64,000 nt of DNA from Dipteris shenzhenensis. Its lineage: Eukaryota > Polypodiophyta > Polypodiopsida > Gleicheniales. Made by a program: the position numbers and the translations under genes. Positions 33,710-45,408 of the stretch are shown one piece after another. Positions within the stretch are counted from its first letter, which is position 1. Every line of letters starts with the position of its first letter. The DNA lies in the NCBI GenBank assembly GCA_047967505.1, contig CM106540.1, one strand, 5' to 3'. The notes below the pieces were generated by a model. The model did no database searches and was not told the origin of the DNA. It saw nothing but the letters and a program-made list of their open reading frames with translations.

Positions 33710-34233
33710 GGGTTAGTCGTGGTAGAGAATGCTACGATTCTATCAATGTCAACAAGGGAGGAGCTGGAAGTTGTCGTGGCTAAAGGTTTGGAGAAACGGC
33801 ATACATCTGGAACACAGATGAATGCAGAAAGTTTAAGGTCTCACCTCATACTATCAATTGTTATCGAGAGTACCAATCTTCAAACACAAGTGCAAGTGAA
33901 GGGAAAGGTGACTTGTTTTTACAATGAAATTATGTATGGTTTTTTTTAATAAATCTATTCTCTTCATTTTGTGCACAAAAAGACTTCAATATGAGACCCA
34001 TATACATCGTTGCATGTAGAGGTTTTTAAAATATTTATGTTTGATGGCAATTGAGCTTTGTTGATCTGGCTAGTTCTGAGAGGATTAAGAAGTCGGGATC
34101 AACTGGGGAACAACTAAAGGAAGCTCAGAGTATAAATAAATCCTTGTCGGCTCTTGGTGACATTATTAGTGCATTGTCGATAGAAACACAACACATTCCC
34201 TACCAAAACCACAAGTTGACAATGCTCATGAGT
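33710..34233 (+). pseudogene. Fragment of a kinesin-14 motor (KCBP type), two exons, broken
   Basis: Exon A, 33710-33907 (66 codons), reads VVVENATILSMSTREEL, KRHTSGTQMNAESLRSHLIL and IESTNLQTQ. Exon B, 34051-34233 (61 codons), reads [35 protein letters not shown] and HKLTMLMS. This is the switch I to alpha-4 part of the calmodulin-binding kinesin of plants, a minus-end microtubule motor. Damage is specific: switch I SSRSH is SLRSH, switch II DLAGSE is DLASSE, and the acceptor before exon B reads GGCAA where AG is required. The donor GGGAAAG|GTGAC is fine. Sequence after LTMLMS is not kinesin. No other motor exon is in the window. Confidence 0.87.
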
Positions 34234-34239
34234 GAAGGG

Positions 34240-34375
34240 AAAAACTACCTCTGGTAGTATATGTACTATCGACGGTAATTTGAAGTATTACCGTCGGTGA
34301 TATTAATTATACCGTCGGTAAAGTGTGCGTAACTGGCGATAATTAGAAGGTTACCAGCGGTAGTTTTCCTTGGTT
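34240..34375. mobile_element. CACTA-like subterminal repeats
   Basis: Variants of TACCGTCGGTAA, direct and inverted, lie at about 34267, 34291, 34312 and (as ACCAGCGGTA) 34353. A small hairpin, ACTACC-TCT-GGTAGT, is at 34244. Short repeats of this type are found near the ends of plant CACTA elements. The terminal CACTA inverted repeat itself was not found, so this is a suggestion. It starts 7 bases after the last kinesin codon. Confidence 0.4.
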
Positions 34376-34379
34376 TATC

Positions 34380-36300
34380 AGTTAATTCAGCCGGTCTCCA
34401 GCGTGAACACCGAATATTCACGCTGGCGGGGAATGAAAATAATGACATGTGATCACCCATTCATGCAAACGTGAAAACGTGAATGAAAAACTTGACAAGA
34501 ATTCAACATGTGCTATGTGTGCAATGAAGCAATGAGTTTTGGACAAGTACTTAGTCTTGATTTCACGAGTGTGTGCCACTTTCAACCTTGTGGTAAATAT
34601 GACCAAAGCAATTTCCTAAAGAAAGATATCCCATGCATCATTTTCAACAAAATGGTGTATTTTTACACCACCTCTATGTTGATATCAACAACTCTTGAAT
34701 TATGGTTAATAAATTAATTAATAATCAATCACAAATTTATTTCTTAACAAATTAGAAAGTAATTAGCAAATCTCTTGAATTATGATTAATATATAAATTA
34801 ATAATCAATCACAAATCTATTTTTTAACAAATTAAGAAAGTAATGAGCAAATTATTAGTAAGTAAAGTAGCAACTGATAAAGAAATTAGTAAATTTGATT
34901 CAATCACAACATCACTTGTCCATGCACTTGTCTTCTTTTTGTATTTATACATTATAGTTGAAAGATGACGAAAATCAGTCAATTTTGATGTGTCGGGGGC
35001 TAAATATGGGTTGAGGTGATTGAATTGTGAAAAAAGTCCAAAATTAGAGAAAAAGTCCAATTTTTTTTAAATGTGGTGTTCTAACTATTGTGCCAAATTT
35101 AACCCAAATATTTTTAAGACTAAAATATACAAGACTCAAGCAATAAACTGTTAAATCAGGCATGAACAAGCTGAGGATTCTAAATAGGAAAAACTCTAAG
35201 AGTGGAATAATTGCCAAATAACTGCTTCAGAATATACTAGTAACCACCATGTAGAAAGTTTTATCACAAATATGAAGTAGAGGCTTCCAAGTTGTAGGAA
35301 AGAGCAAGCTAAATACTTTGGATATAGAAAATTACAGTAGAATGTGTCCAAAAGCTCTCATATTGTAGGAAATTTACACATGTAATTGAAATAGTGTGTA
35401 ACATTACCAATAATAGGTTCACTGAGCAAGGTAAAATTGTTGTCGAGATCAATACATCAACAAACATTTCTTTTGCCCGATAAATACACAAAAGACACAC
35501 ACTTGGGAAATCTAGAAAGGGCAAACACTGCTTGGGGGCCAACTTCAAAACGGCAAGTTATCGTGATGAAATCTTCACACTAATCCATGAAAAGTAGAAT
35601 TCTCTCATGCACGAGGAAAATGTGCTCAAAAGTTGTCAAAAAAGTAGTAGAGGACTCCAAAATGCTAGGCAACCAACTTTAGAAGATGAAGGAGGCTATG
35701 GGCTGAATACAATACTCGCAAGAAGAGGCTTGTCAATCATAAATGTGAGAGCTCCACAAGTTGCACGCTCACAAACTAAGGTAGGAGGGGGCTTCTTATA
35801 GTTGCCTAGAGATGTGCACAGTTCCTTCTTCTAGTATAAAGTTGGCTTCCCAATAAGTCTGATCTATTAGTGCCCTAGAAGGCTAGAATGCACAAACATT
35901 TTTAAAATTGGGGTTATAAAGCAATTTAGGTGTTTTTAAAAAGAAATGTTGAATTAATTTAGTAGAAAAGCTTATTAAATACTTTTAGCTCATATGTTCA
36001 CACCACTCTACCTTGTGACTTAATCTAATAAATTAATTGGGTACCCTAAAATTGAGAGATGGTTGCTTTTTACTGTTAAGATGAGTCCAACTGAGCCCAA
36101 ATTTAAACCACCAATGCATGACTAGTTAAACTATCATCTGGCAAACTGCAAAGGCCTGCATTGTAATATAAATATGTCTCTCGATATTATTTGACATGAC
36201 ATGTAAATTACGGATACCACTTTGTCTCATTAATTTGGACCAACATGCCTAGGCTCAACCAAGCTCAACCCCAAAGCACAATGAGGATATTGGCACAACT
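34380..36300. repeat. AT-rich region with an 80-base tandem duplication
   Basis: The segment TCTTGAATTATGGTTAATAA starting at 34691 recurs at 34772 with small changes, giving two units of about 80 bases up to 34853. The rest of this 1.9 kb is AT-rich and has no credible gene. A frame at 35607-35801 has no recognisable content. Confidence 0.6.
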
Positions 36301-36309
36301 CAATCTCAT

Positions 36310-36689
36310 ATGGCATGTATATACATATGTATATGTATGTGTATACATACATACATACATACACACATACATACATACATAATACATACATGCATGCATG
36401 CATGCATGCATACATACATGTATGTATATGTATATGCATATATACATATATACATATACATATACATATATATAATATATAATATATATAAAATATGTAT
36501 ATGTATACACACACACACATGTATTTACGTACGTATGTATGTATGTATGTATGTATGTATGTATGTGTGTGTATGTATGTGTGTATGTATATGTACATAC
36601 ATACACACATACATACATACATACACACATACATATATACATACATAAATACATGTATACATATACATATACATATATATATATATATG

Positions 36690-36728
<39 letters not shown>

Positions 36729-36744
36729 ATATACATATGTATAT

Positions 36745-36797
<53 letters not shown>

Positions 36798-36886
36798 TAT
36801 ATATGTATATATGTGTATATATATATATATATATACATATATACATATATATACATATATACATATATATACATATATACATATAT

Positions 36887-36917
<31 letters not shown>

Positions 36918-37051
36918 TATGTATGTATAAATATGTGTGTGTGTGTGTGTGTGTGTGTATACATATGTGTATATATATGTGTATATACATGTGTATATAT
37001 ACATATATACATATGTATATATACACATATATATACACATATGTATAAAAC

Positions 37052-37082
<31 letters not shown>

Positions 37083-37106
37083 GTGTATATATACACACAC
37101 ACACAA

Positions 37107-37142
<36 letters not shown>

Positions 37143-37208
37143 CTGTGTGTGTGTGTATATACATACATATATATATATATATATGCATATATATATATAT
37201 GTGTATAT

Positions 37209-37240
<32 letters not shown>

Positions 37241-37250
37241 GCATATATGT

Positions 37251-37282
<32 letters not shown>

Positions 37283-37751
37283 CTGTATGTATACATATAT
37301 GTATACATATATACATATATATATATATGTATATATATATGCATAGATATATATATATATATGTATGTATGCATATATACATATATACATATATATATAT
37401 ATGGATATATATATGTATATATGTATACATATGTACATATATATGTACATATATATATATATATGTATACATATGTACATATATATGTACATATATATAT
37501 ATATATGTATACATATGTACATATATATATACATATATATATATATATATGTATACATATATACATATATATATACATATATACATATATATATACATAT
37601 ATATATATATATGTATATATATGTACATATATGTACATATATATACATATATATGTATATATATATATATATATATATTATAAGTCATAAAAAGATATTA
37701 TACATATATATATACATATATATATATATATATGTATATATATATGTACAC

Positions 37752-37782
<31 letters not shown>

Positions 37783-37802
37783 GTCATAAAAAGATATTAT
37801 AC

Positions 37803-37837
<35 letters not shown>

Positions 37838-37862
37838 TGTATACATATGTACATATATATCT
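36310..37862. repeat. 1.55 kb compound TA/CATA/CA/TG microsatellite
   Basis: The tract has CATA and TACATG stretches (36310-36660), TG then AC runs (36690-36785), TATACA runs, further TG and AC runs (36937-37130), then almost pure TATATACA to 37860. A 30-base word, TTATAAGTCATAAAAAGATA, occurs at about 37677 and 37776. All open frames on both strands are dipeptide artefacts. Its right end is exactly the outer end of the left arm of the large inverted duplication. Confidence 0.97.
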
Positions 37863-38329
37863 ATCATCCTACAACTCTCTTACTCAGTTGTTTTGCTCTT
37901 TTGTCGAGCCTACCTTGGTGAGGCTTCTTCTTTTACCTAGAATCTAGCTATTTACAACTAAAATAATGTACAAAAATAATGTAGTGAGAAAGTAGTATAC
38001 AAGTAGTGTTACATGCCCCCCTTCCTATTGGTGTTCCATCCATGGATCAGGGGAATTTCAAAATGGAGGAGGTAAGGGCTGCTTGCATGAAATTATCTAG
38101 TGTTTGAGAAACGTGGGAAAAAATGTGATGTGGAGGCCAAAAATGTGTATCATGCATGTCTTCAAATGTCCGAATATGATGTGCATAAAGATTTTGAACA
38201 CAAAGATACGTCTGAGATGATGAGAAGACCTCGGTTTTAGTAATTACATAATCACATGTTTTTTTCACAGTATTAACACCAGTAATCACAATTTATCATG
38301 ATCAGGTGATTAAAATTGTGTTACCACAC

Positions 38330-38510
38330 GGGTGACCACTGGTTTGTTCACCCGCAAAAGCCTATCGGGATTCTGGCTTTTCTCATCCGGGCCCTCATCC
38401 GGGCCCATCGAGCACTCATAATTTCTCGACGGGGCCAGTTGGGGCCCGTCGGGATACTTGGATATCTTAGCGGGCCCCGATGGGGAAAGACAAAAGTCCG
38501 GTATGCCATA
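38330..38510. repeat. GGGCCCGTCGGG-type short inverted repeats in the left arm
   Basis: GGGCCC, CATCCGGGCCC and CGACGGGGCC/GGGGCCCGTCGG words crowd within 180 bases and can form short hairpins. The counterpart is at 55160-55300 in the right arm. GC content is well above that of the surroundings. Confidence 0.6.
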
Positions 38511-39119
38511 TTTTAATATATGTTAGGCCCGTCGGCGAGCCTGCTCACTGTTCTTCTCCTATCAGCTGCCTACTCCTCCACTAGCCTGCCAGCCTATAGC
38601 CTACCTTTCTAGCTTTCGAGCCTCTGATTCCTACTGTCCAGCCCTCAGATGCCACTTTTCAGGTGAAATTTAAAATGTATTTCAAGTTTTGTTTTTTATT
38701 TGAATTCTTTGTTTGATTCGTTCTTGTGTTGTTAATTCGGCACAATGGGTCGTTTCATAGTTAGTTAATTTAAAATTAATTTAGGGCCATGCAAATGGTG
38801 CCTATGTCTCGGCCCTTTGTCGTTTATTCGAGAAGATGGGTCATTCACATGGTGCCTATCTTTGGCACATGGTCGTATTCTTTACCTTCTATGTCATTGA
38901 GATGTAGCACCCTCATGTCCATTAATTGTTAGATATAGTTCGGCTTTTGGTTGTTATCTCGGCCGTAGGTGTCGTTCTATGGACTGTGGGTAGTTAGTAT
39001 GTTATGTGGATTCAACACATGGTCATTGGTCCGCCGTATGTGTCATTTCCAGGGAAATGTGAACACTAGTTTAAAACAAAGTTAGGTTTCGGCACTTGGT
39101 TGTTTGTTCGACCGTGTGT

Positions 39120-39560
39120 GTCATTACATGTTTGATCATCACTACGCGAGAGCTTAGCACTTTGTCATTCACTCGACATTCATGTCGTCTTTCCTTTCAT
39201 TGCATAGTCGTTCTCGTGCATATGCTCTTGTTTTCCTCACTAGGAATTTGCATGTCATTATTTGTGTGCTTTAATACAAAAAATCCCACGTAATTTTGTT
39301 TCACCATCACTATGAGAGAGCTCGGCACTTTGTTGTTCACTTGGCATTCGTGTGATCTCTCATTGCATTGCATATTCTTTCTCATGCATATTTCAGTGAC
39401 TATTTGTGTGCTTTAATATGAAAAAGGATGCCACATAATTTCGTTTCATCATCACTATGCAAGAGCTCGACACTTTGCCGTTCACTCATCATTCGTGTCA
39501 TCTCTCATTGCATTGCATATTCATTCTCGTGTATATTCACATGAAAAAGGATGCATGTTC
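39120..39560 (+). repeat. Three tandem units of about 140-170 bases, left arm
   Basis: Each unit carries CATCACTATG, AGAGCTCGGCACTTTG, GTTCACTCG and CATTGCATTGCATATTC. Units begin near 39133, 39306 and 39447. The same three units are in the right arm. Confidence 0.8.
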
Positions 39561-39690
39561 AACTTTGTGGACATGGGATTAGGGTTATGTGTGTTCTTTG
39601 ATTGTGAGTTGATGTATGCAAAATGACTACTACAGGTTTTCATGTCATAGTCTGTGTCTTGTCTGATTGCGAGTTGCTTTGCTATGCAGA

Positions 39691-41431
39691 ATGTTTGCTC
39701 GAGATTATGATAAAAAGGACAGAAAAGATGTGATGAACGCTCTTAGGAGAGAGCTAGTGAATGAGATCACGCACATGTTTCCAGTTGCTATTGAGGGCAC
39801 GATATGTAATGCTATGACTCTCAATGACTTTGTTCGAGCAATATTGAGTGCGGTTAAAAGATGGCTGCAAGTAAAGGGAAATACACACCTTACCGAGCCA
39901 GCTCTGTGGCATGTAGAAGTCGTTAAACACGTGCTTGAGCGTGATTGGGAATATCGACAAGTGTGTTAGTGACAATGGAATGCTTGTGTCACAAGAAGAT
40001 AGTGAAAGAATAACACATTGGGATGCACAGTGGATAGAGGAGAAGCAAAGGAGGAAGAGGGAAAAGGATATAGATATGCAATTCACATTGAGTAAGCATC
40101 AGAGAAAGGAACTAGATGAAGGCACTAGAGGTGCTGACATAGAAAAGAGTGCTACAAGGGTGACATGAGATGTAGGGGGGATTTCTTATATAGACCACGC
40201 ATTATGAAACAATGAGTGCATGGTGGTGATCACTGTTTCGTACGATGCTATGCTGTGGCAAGAAAAGGTTGGGAAGGGATCATACGATGCTTGTCACAAG
40301 GTCAAGTTCATTGGAGTTTCATTCTTTCCAAAACATGTGACATATTATGCAAAGAAGTACACTGCACGATCAATAGGGAAACAATTTGAAGCCTTCGGCA
40401 TCGAGCAAGGAATGCAAAAAGGTCACCCTTGTCTCGTGCATTGCATAGCAAATACGGGAGCAGCACCATGGGTGACACCATATTTCCTTTCTTTAATGCT
40501 CGGGGGGGTCACTATGTATAAACCCTCTATACCACGTGCGTTCAAGGCCTATTTCTAAAATCCCTTATCTGTAAATTTTTCATTAATAAAATGTACCCCT
40601 TTTCTATACAAATCTGTAAATTTTTCCCAAAACTATTTTAAATAGTCCCTTATGTATATTTATTTCTGTAAATTTTAGAAATAAAAAATATCCTTCTGTT
40701 GAACTCACGTGATAGGGTTACATATGATGAGTGACCCCCCCGAGCTTTAATGGTGGTACCTTAGGCTAGTTTATGATGCAACGACCTTTTTTGAAGGGTT
40801 CACTTAGGCATCATGAACTTAAACTAAGGCAAGGAGGAATGATTCAAGAGACAAAGGGAAGATCTGGTGCTTGCAACCAAGGAGATGGCAAGGACGCAAG
40901 GATTTTTGACACATCTAACCTCGATTCTATGTGCACTTGTAGATTCTATGGCCGTTGCACACACTGCGGGAGTCATGCACTGTGATTTGCATGCACATAA
41001 TATTGTTTGGATTTATTATTGATTGGGGACTTATGTTGAAGGCCGGTGAGTCCAGGCCAGCTACCAATTTTGTGAGTAGAGTTCCCGGCATGACATCAAC
41101 AGAGTACATGCTGAGGAAGACTCAGGTGGTTCGAGGGAGTAAGTGGTTGAAAGAGTGGTTGGCCCCAGAGATTCTAGATCCTACATGCTTAAATGAATAT
41201 TCTAAAGGCTCGGATGTATATGCTCTCAGATGGCTCATCACTCAAATCATCACGTTTTGGAAAGAATGCATGTCTATTCATCTAAAGCAAGAATGGTGCA
41301 AGCACACCGACAATTGGTCATGTGTCCAATTGCAGAGATGTGTCCAAGATTGTGAACAAGGGAATATCTTTTTTAATATGATGTTGTTATTTGAAATGGT
41401 TACTGTTATTCCAAAGTGGAAAACTTGGTGA
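39691..41431 (+). pseudogene. Kinase-like ORF, left-arm copy
   Basis: ATG at 39691 (MFARDYDKKDRKD). The N-terminal 90 residues are helical and unrecognised, up to 39969 where a frame change is needed. A charged linker follows, then protein-kinase hallmarks: KVGKGSYDACHKVKF (glycine loop, 40267-40310), YYAKKY (place of the catalytic Lys), QFEAFGIEQ (helix C Glu), HPCLVHCI, then HCDLHAHNIV at 40978-41007 (catalytic loop, HRDLKPEN pattern with Asp and Asn kept). Next come IIDWGLM at 41018 (DFG as DWG), WLAPEIL (41156) and GSDVYAL (41209). Frameshifts lie near 39969, 40160-40230 and 41005, and a MITE at 40499 splits it. I do not know the kinase family. Function is inferred from motifs only. Confidence 0.6.
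40491..40752 (+). mobile_element. MITE, 246 bp, with 15-base TIRs and 8-base target duplication
   Basis: The element is 40499-40744. Its ends CTCGGGGGGGTCACT and AGTGACCCCCCCGAG are perfect 15-base inverted repeats. CTTTAATG flanks it on both sides (40491-40498 and 40745-40752). In the right arm the same place (about 53770) reads uninterrupted with a single CTTTAATG: a clean empty site. An 8-base duplication suggests hAT-type transposition, though the termini do not look like the usual CAGGG. It has no coding capacity, and its interior has repeated TCTGTAAATTTTT words. Confidence 0.93.
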
Positions 41432-42031
41432 AACAATGCAATTAGAATCAACATGTGACATTGTATATACATTCATTATTCAATTGTTTTTCATCTGTAA
41501 TATTTACACTTCTGGTCAAGTCTTTTCATAATGTTTTAAAGTTGTGTTTTAAAGTTGAATTTTACACTTTTTTGTCATACTGAAAAGTTAATTTCTATAA
41601 TCCTATGTCTGAAATTTAATGTGTTGTTTCTATGAATTTGTTTTTGCAAACATACATAAAAATGACCCTTGAGAGGTTTTGTTTAGGGGCAAGGGTCATC
41701 TTTACAGGCACTATAATTTTGAAGCACATAATTTAGATCATTTGTCCAAGCATGATAACTGGGGTCTTTTTGGCAAGCATGATAATTTAGAAGCACAATA
41801 GCTGGGATATTTTTGGCAATCATGCTAATTTCTCAAGCACGATAACTAACGATGATATTCAACCATATTAGCGAGTAAGAAAAATTGTTATTATAACCTT
41901 ACGTCATGAACACTGTCATGATGTGGTTTACTTTTATTTTGAATTTGAAGTTTAAACTTTTTACTTGTGATTCAAGCTTAATGTTTATTCAATTTTTTTG
42001 GGTAGTTTACCAGTTCACCATAGACATCCGC

Positions 42032-42835
42032 ATGGCTGAACAAGAAGAGCGAGAGCGCAATCTTAACAGGGGTAAGCAAGCATTGACAAGAGAGGAACTA
42101 GAGTAGGAGGAACTAGCAAAGGAGAGAGCTAGAAAATCGTTTGGATGTATGCATGCCTTAGCTTTGGGAATGGAATAGCATTGCATCTAGGACTAGCCAA
42201 TGGGCCAACCCAGCATCCCTTTAGTGGAAGAAGGTAAATAAATAGATTTCTACTGACAACATGCATATAGTATGGCCAGTGGCCATAAGTGAGGCATGCA
42301 AGGGGCGATGGAAGGTGGACAAGTGACTCTAGGAAGACATCGAGGCAAATGCCGAGAGGATATACCTCAAGGTGTTAGGACACCCCCTACATCACTCTAA
42401 CTGTCCTTTAATCTTTGCCAAAATGCTATACATGCAATTTGTTCGGAGTCTGAACATGGACTTCTCTTCTAAGGAGGTCGTCACTAATGTTCATGATATT
42501 AGAAGAGACATAGTCACGTTCACTTGGGAAGAGTTGAATCTAGTGCTTAAAGGAGCTGCCTTGGAGCTGAAGGGTCACTCAAACTCCCTTTTAGAGAGAC
42601 TCAGCCAACAAGATACGAAGGCAAAGAGGTGGCATGACTTCACACAAACCCAAACGCCACCACGTGCAGTACACGTCGATGCAGCAAATGATGGCATGGA
42701 ATGAATGGAGATTAGAAAACTCCAACAATTGGTGAAGAAACTCAGTGACTCATTAAAGTAACATGAGAACTCTATCAGCGTGAAGCACCGAATGAAATTG
42801 AACCTGTACTTGTCGAAGGCAGTTTAAATTTGTCA
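42032..42835 (+). pseudogene. Unrecognised element ORF, left arm
   Basis: Starts MAEQEERERNLN at 42032, with a TAG after about 24 codons. The longer open part is 42372-42704: HSNCPLIFAKMLYMQFVRSL, VVTNVHDIRRDIVTFTWEEL and LLERLSQQDTKAKRW. It is helical and charged and has no motif I can name. It lies between the kinase-like ORF and the convergent transposase. A one-base shift at 42704 leads to KLQQLVKKLSDSLK, probably a coiled coil. Confidence 0.45.
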
Positions 42836-43350
42836 CAGTGTCTTGTTTGCAACCTAGCTTTTTGATAGTTGGTTGGGGCATTACAGCCTACCATGAGGGC
42901 ATACTATCATCTCACATGCTTGATAAAGCATTTGAAAAGAAGGGTTTCTTGTCCCATTTGTGTAATTCCATTGCCTCGTACACTATACAAAGTATTCAGC
43001 TTGTAGAGGTATTATGATATGTTAATAGGAGCTGCAGCAGGTACTGGCAGTTTTATTCGCAATCTTTTTGAGAATTTTGAGGAAGGAAGTCACAATGAGC
43101 CTACTCCATGACATTTGAAATTTTTTTAATGAATTGTAACACTTTTTATGATATGCCAACTGACAGTATTATAACATTGACGAGGCAAATGTAAATACTC
43201 ATTGACAAAGCAAATGTAAATATAAAGAGCTCTCATATCCTTTATGAGTAAATGTGTGTCTACATTTGTCATGAAATTGGAAAAAAGATAAGGTTTGTGC
43301 AACAATTTTTTCTAAATATTGATGTTTACTTGAGAGTAAGTTTATAATAT

Positions 43351-44830
43351 CTATTCCTCTTCACTGTTGAATATTTCATCTGTAACATTTACCAAAACAT
43401 CCCTTTCATTAACTTCCAATTTTAAATTGTCATCAATCTGTTGCTCTGTAACAACTTCTCTTCATACCTCCACATCATCATCCAATTGGTCTTCAACGTG
43501 ACAATCATAGGTCCATTGTGGCGCTTGTTCTTCATAATCATCAGACTCAACATGTCACGAGATGCAATTATTGTAATACATATACACCGATTTCTTAGCT
43601 CGATTAGCCAACAATCAATTGCGAATAGTGCTATGCACGTACTTATATGTACTCCAGTTTCTTTCCAAACTAGAGTTTGAAGAACAATGAGCGAGTACAC
43701 GCATTGCCAAAGGCCTGAATAGTTTGCAGCTCATACCATTCAACATCCGCCACTTCCACACCAGCATTTGTTTAGCCAACTTTTGTACAAAGGCATCACT
43801 AAATCTGCCCTCTTTCAATTGATATTTTGTGAACTTTGAAATGCACTGAGTAGCTTCATCCCTATTTGGGTAGAATGTATTGACAACACCATAGAAGTCA
43901 TTTATGACTTCTTGCTTGGTCTCAAGATGCCAATTCCAATACTCAGGATCCAAAGGATACCCTATGTTGTGCAATAGATTATGTGCAGATACCCACCTTC
44001 GGTGAAAATATTTCAACAAAAAATGACGTTTTCTCCTAGTGTATGGTACTCTCTATATGGTCACAACTGAGTCTTTCAATTCTTCTAGATCTCGCAGGCT
44101 CTGTTGCACACCCCACCAAGTCATCCATATCTTTTCCATTCAAGGCATTTTCGTGTCAAGTGCTCTGATAGCATACATCACAGGCATCATTATATGGTAT
44201 GCATCTTCGACATTCTTCTAGAGCAAGTCCATGTCAACTATTATTTTCAACTGAGCACTCTTATTCCAAACACTTTCTTTTTGTACCTCTTCCCACCTTC
44301 TGTAGAGAGTGCATGAGGATGTCTCCTTAATAGCATCTTTGTTTTTCAACAAAGCCTCAAGAACGTAAAAGTGCGTACAAAATCTTGTTTCTACTGGTAG
44401 CGTTGACAAAAGATGTGAAGAACTCGTTGTCTATTAAGTATGAATTTATCTATCCTATGAGACTTATCAATAGGTTCTTTGAACCACTCCGTGTCTTCAC
44501 TCTTGTACCAATCCCGTAGAACTAAATTCAAACTGTGAGTATTACAAACAGTGGCACATATGTGCAGATAAGTCCTTTGAATTATACTTCTGGTAGCTTT
44601 GCAATTTTTTGCATTATCCATCACCACCTGTATTACATTTGTTGCTCCCACACTATTGATAGCCAAAAGAATGACTTATGCGATGTACCCACCCGTCTTT
44701 ATTTGACCAAAGCTATTAGCTATTTGTAAGAAACATTCTCCACGAGGTGAAACAAGCATTATGTTTATAAGAGGCTGATGTTGCACATTTGACCAACCAT
44801 CACTCACAATTGTACATACTGAAAGATTCG
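43351..44830 (-). pseudogene. hAT-superfamily transposase, left arm, N-terminus lost
   Basis: Reading leftward: CTIVSDGWSNVQ and PLINIMLVSPRGECFLQIA (44810-44720), a DUF659-type block with VVMDNAKNCKATRSIIQRTY and CNTHSLNLVLRDW (44625-44520), a middle part in several frames, then HNIGYPLDPEYWNW (43980) and the C-terminal dimerisation region SSNSSLERNWSTYKYVHSTIRNRL (43645), ending with the stop at 43351. hAT transposases cut and paste DNA; the Asp of SDGW and VMDNA are catalytic-domain residues of the family. Several stops break it, and an LTR at 44831 has removed its start, including any BED zinc finger. Confidence 0.88.
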
Positions 44831-45408
44831 TCCGGATATGTCAGTCCCGAGCGATGGGCATGATACAGGTATTTGATGTAGGCTTATTGTAAGTGCTCGG
44901 ATAAGTACTACTGGGTGCAACCATATGCCAGCTTAGTTAATAGAAACACGCAGAGAATCGGGGTGTGCTAAATAAAGAAGACAGTAGAGACGAGGAGAAG
45001 GAGGCAGATACATAGTGAGGGAAAGTCACCTCGGCTTTACCCAAACCCTCTCTCTCTCTTGAGATGATGATGAACCCTCTTAATCACACAGGAAAGAAGC
45101 GATACAAAATAGAGGTAGAAACTGTCTTTTGTATTTAAGTTACTCAACAATAAGGGACAATGGTAACATACAACTCCACTATTGAATCTGGCGAACCCGC
45201 CTCCTTTCCTATGCCGTCTTAAATAGATGTGTACAAGAGGGTACCAATTCTGACCTTAGCAAAATCAGGGTGCATAATTAACTCTAGATTTTACCAACTT
45301 TCCTAACCGCTTGCTTTTGAACTACTAACCTATCTCTCCTCGCCTGGTGATCTTGGGAAACTGGTAGGCAGACTAACCTCAAAGCACAGGTTAACCCTGG
45401 GGTCAACA
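44831..45408 (-). mobile_element. LTR inserted in the hAT gene, left copy
   Basis: On the plus strand it ends TAACCCTGGGGTCAACA at 45408. The other end, near 44831, has lost about a dozen bases compared with the right copy. It holds a CT run at 45048, and TACTCAACAATAAGGG. It resembles at both ends the LTR at 62312-62869, so it is from the same broad family. The arm boundary at 45332 lies inside this LTR. Confidence 0.7.

Larger units (their letters stand above)
37863..45332 (+). repeat. Left arm of a giant inverted duplication, about 7.5 kb
   Basis: Sequence from CTATCATCCTACAACTCTC at 37861 to GAACTACTAACC at 45332 reappears inverted at 49173-55768. Both arms contain in the same order a 140-170 base tandem repeat, a kinase-like ORF, a second ORF, a convergent hAT transposase and an LTR. 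Identity looks like about nine in ten bases by eye. The left arm is longer because of a 570-base stretch at 38502-39069, a MITE (40499-40744) and about 80 bases near 40150-40230 that the right arm lacks. Confidence 0.93.

Noticed and set aside
36230-37940. Frames up to 472 codons on both strands
   Set aside because: They are Ile/Tyr/His/Cys/Val dipeptide artefacts of the TA/CA microsatellite.
43441-44729. Plus-strand frames in the left arm over the transposase
   Set aside because: They are antisense shadows. The same text appears antisense in the right arm, as expected from the mirrored copies.
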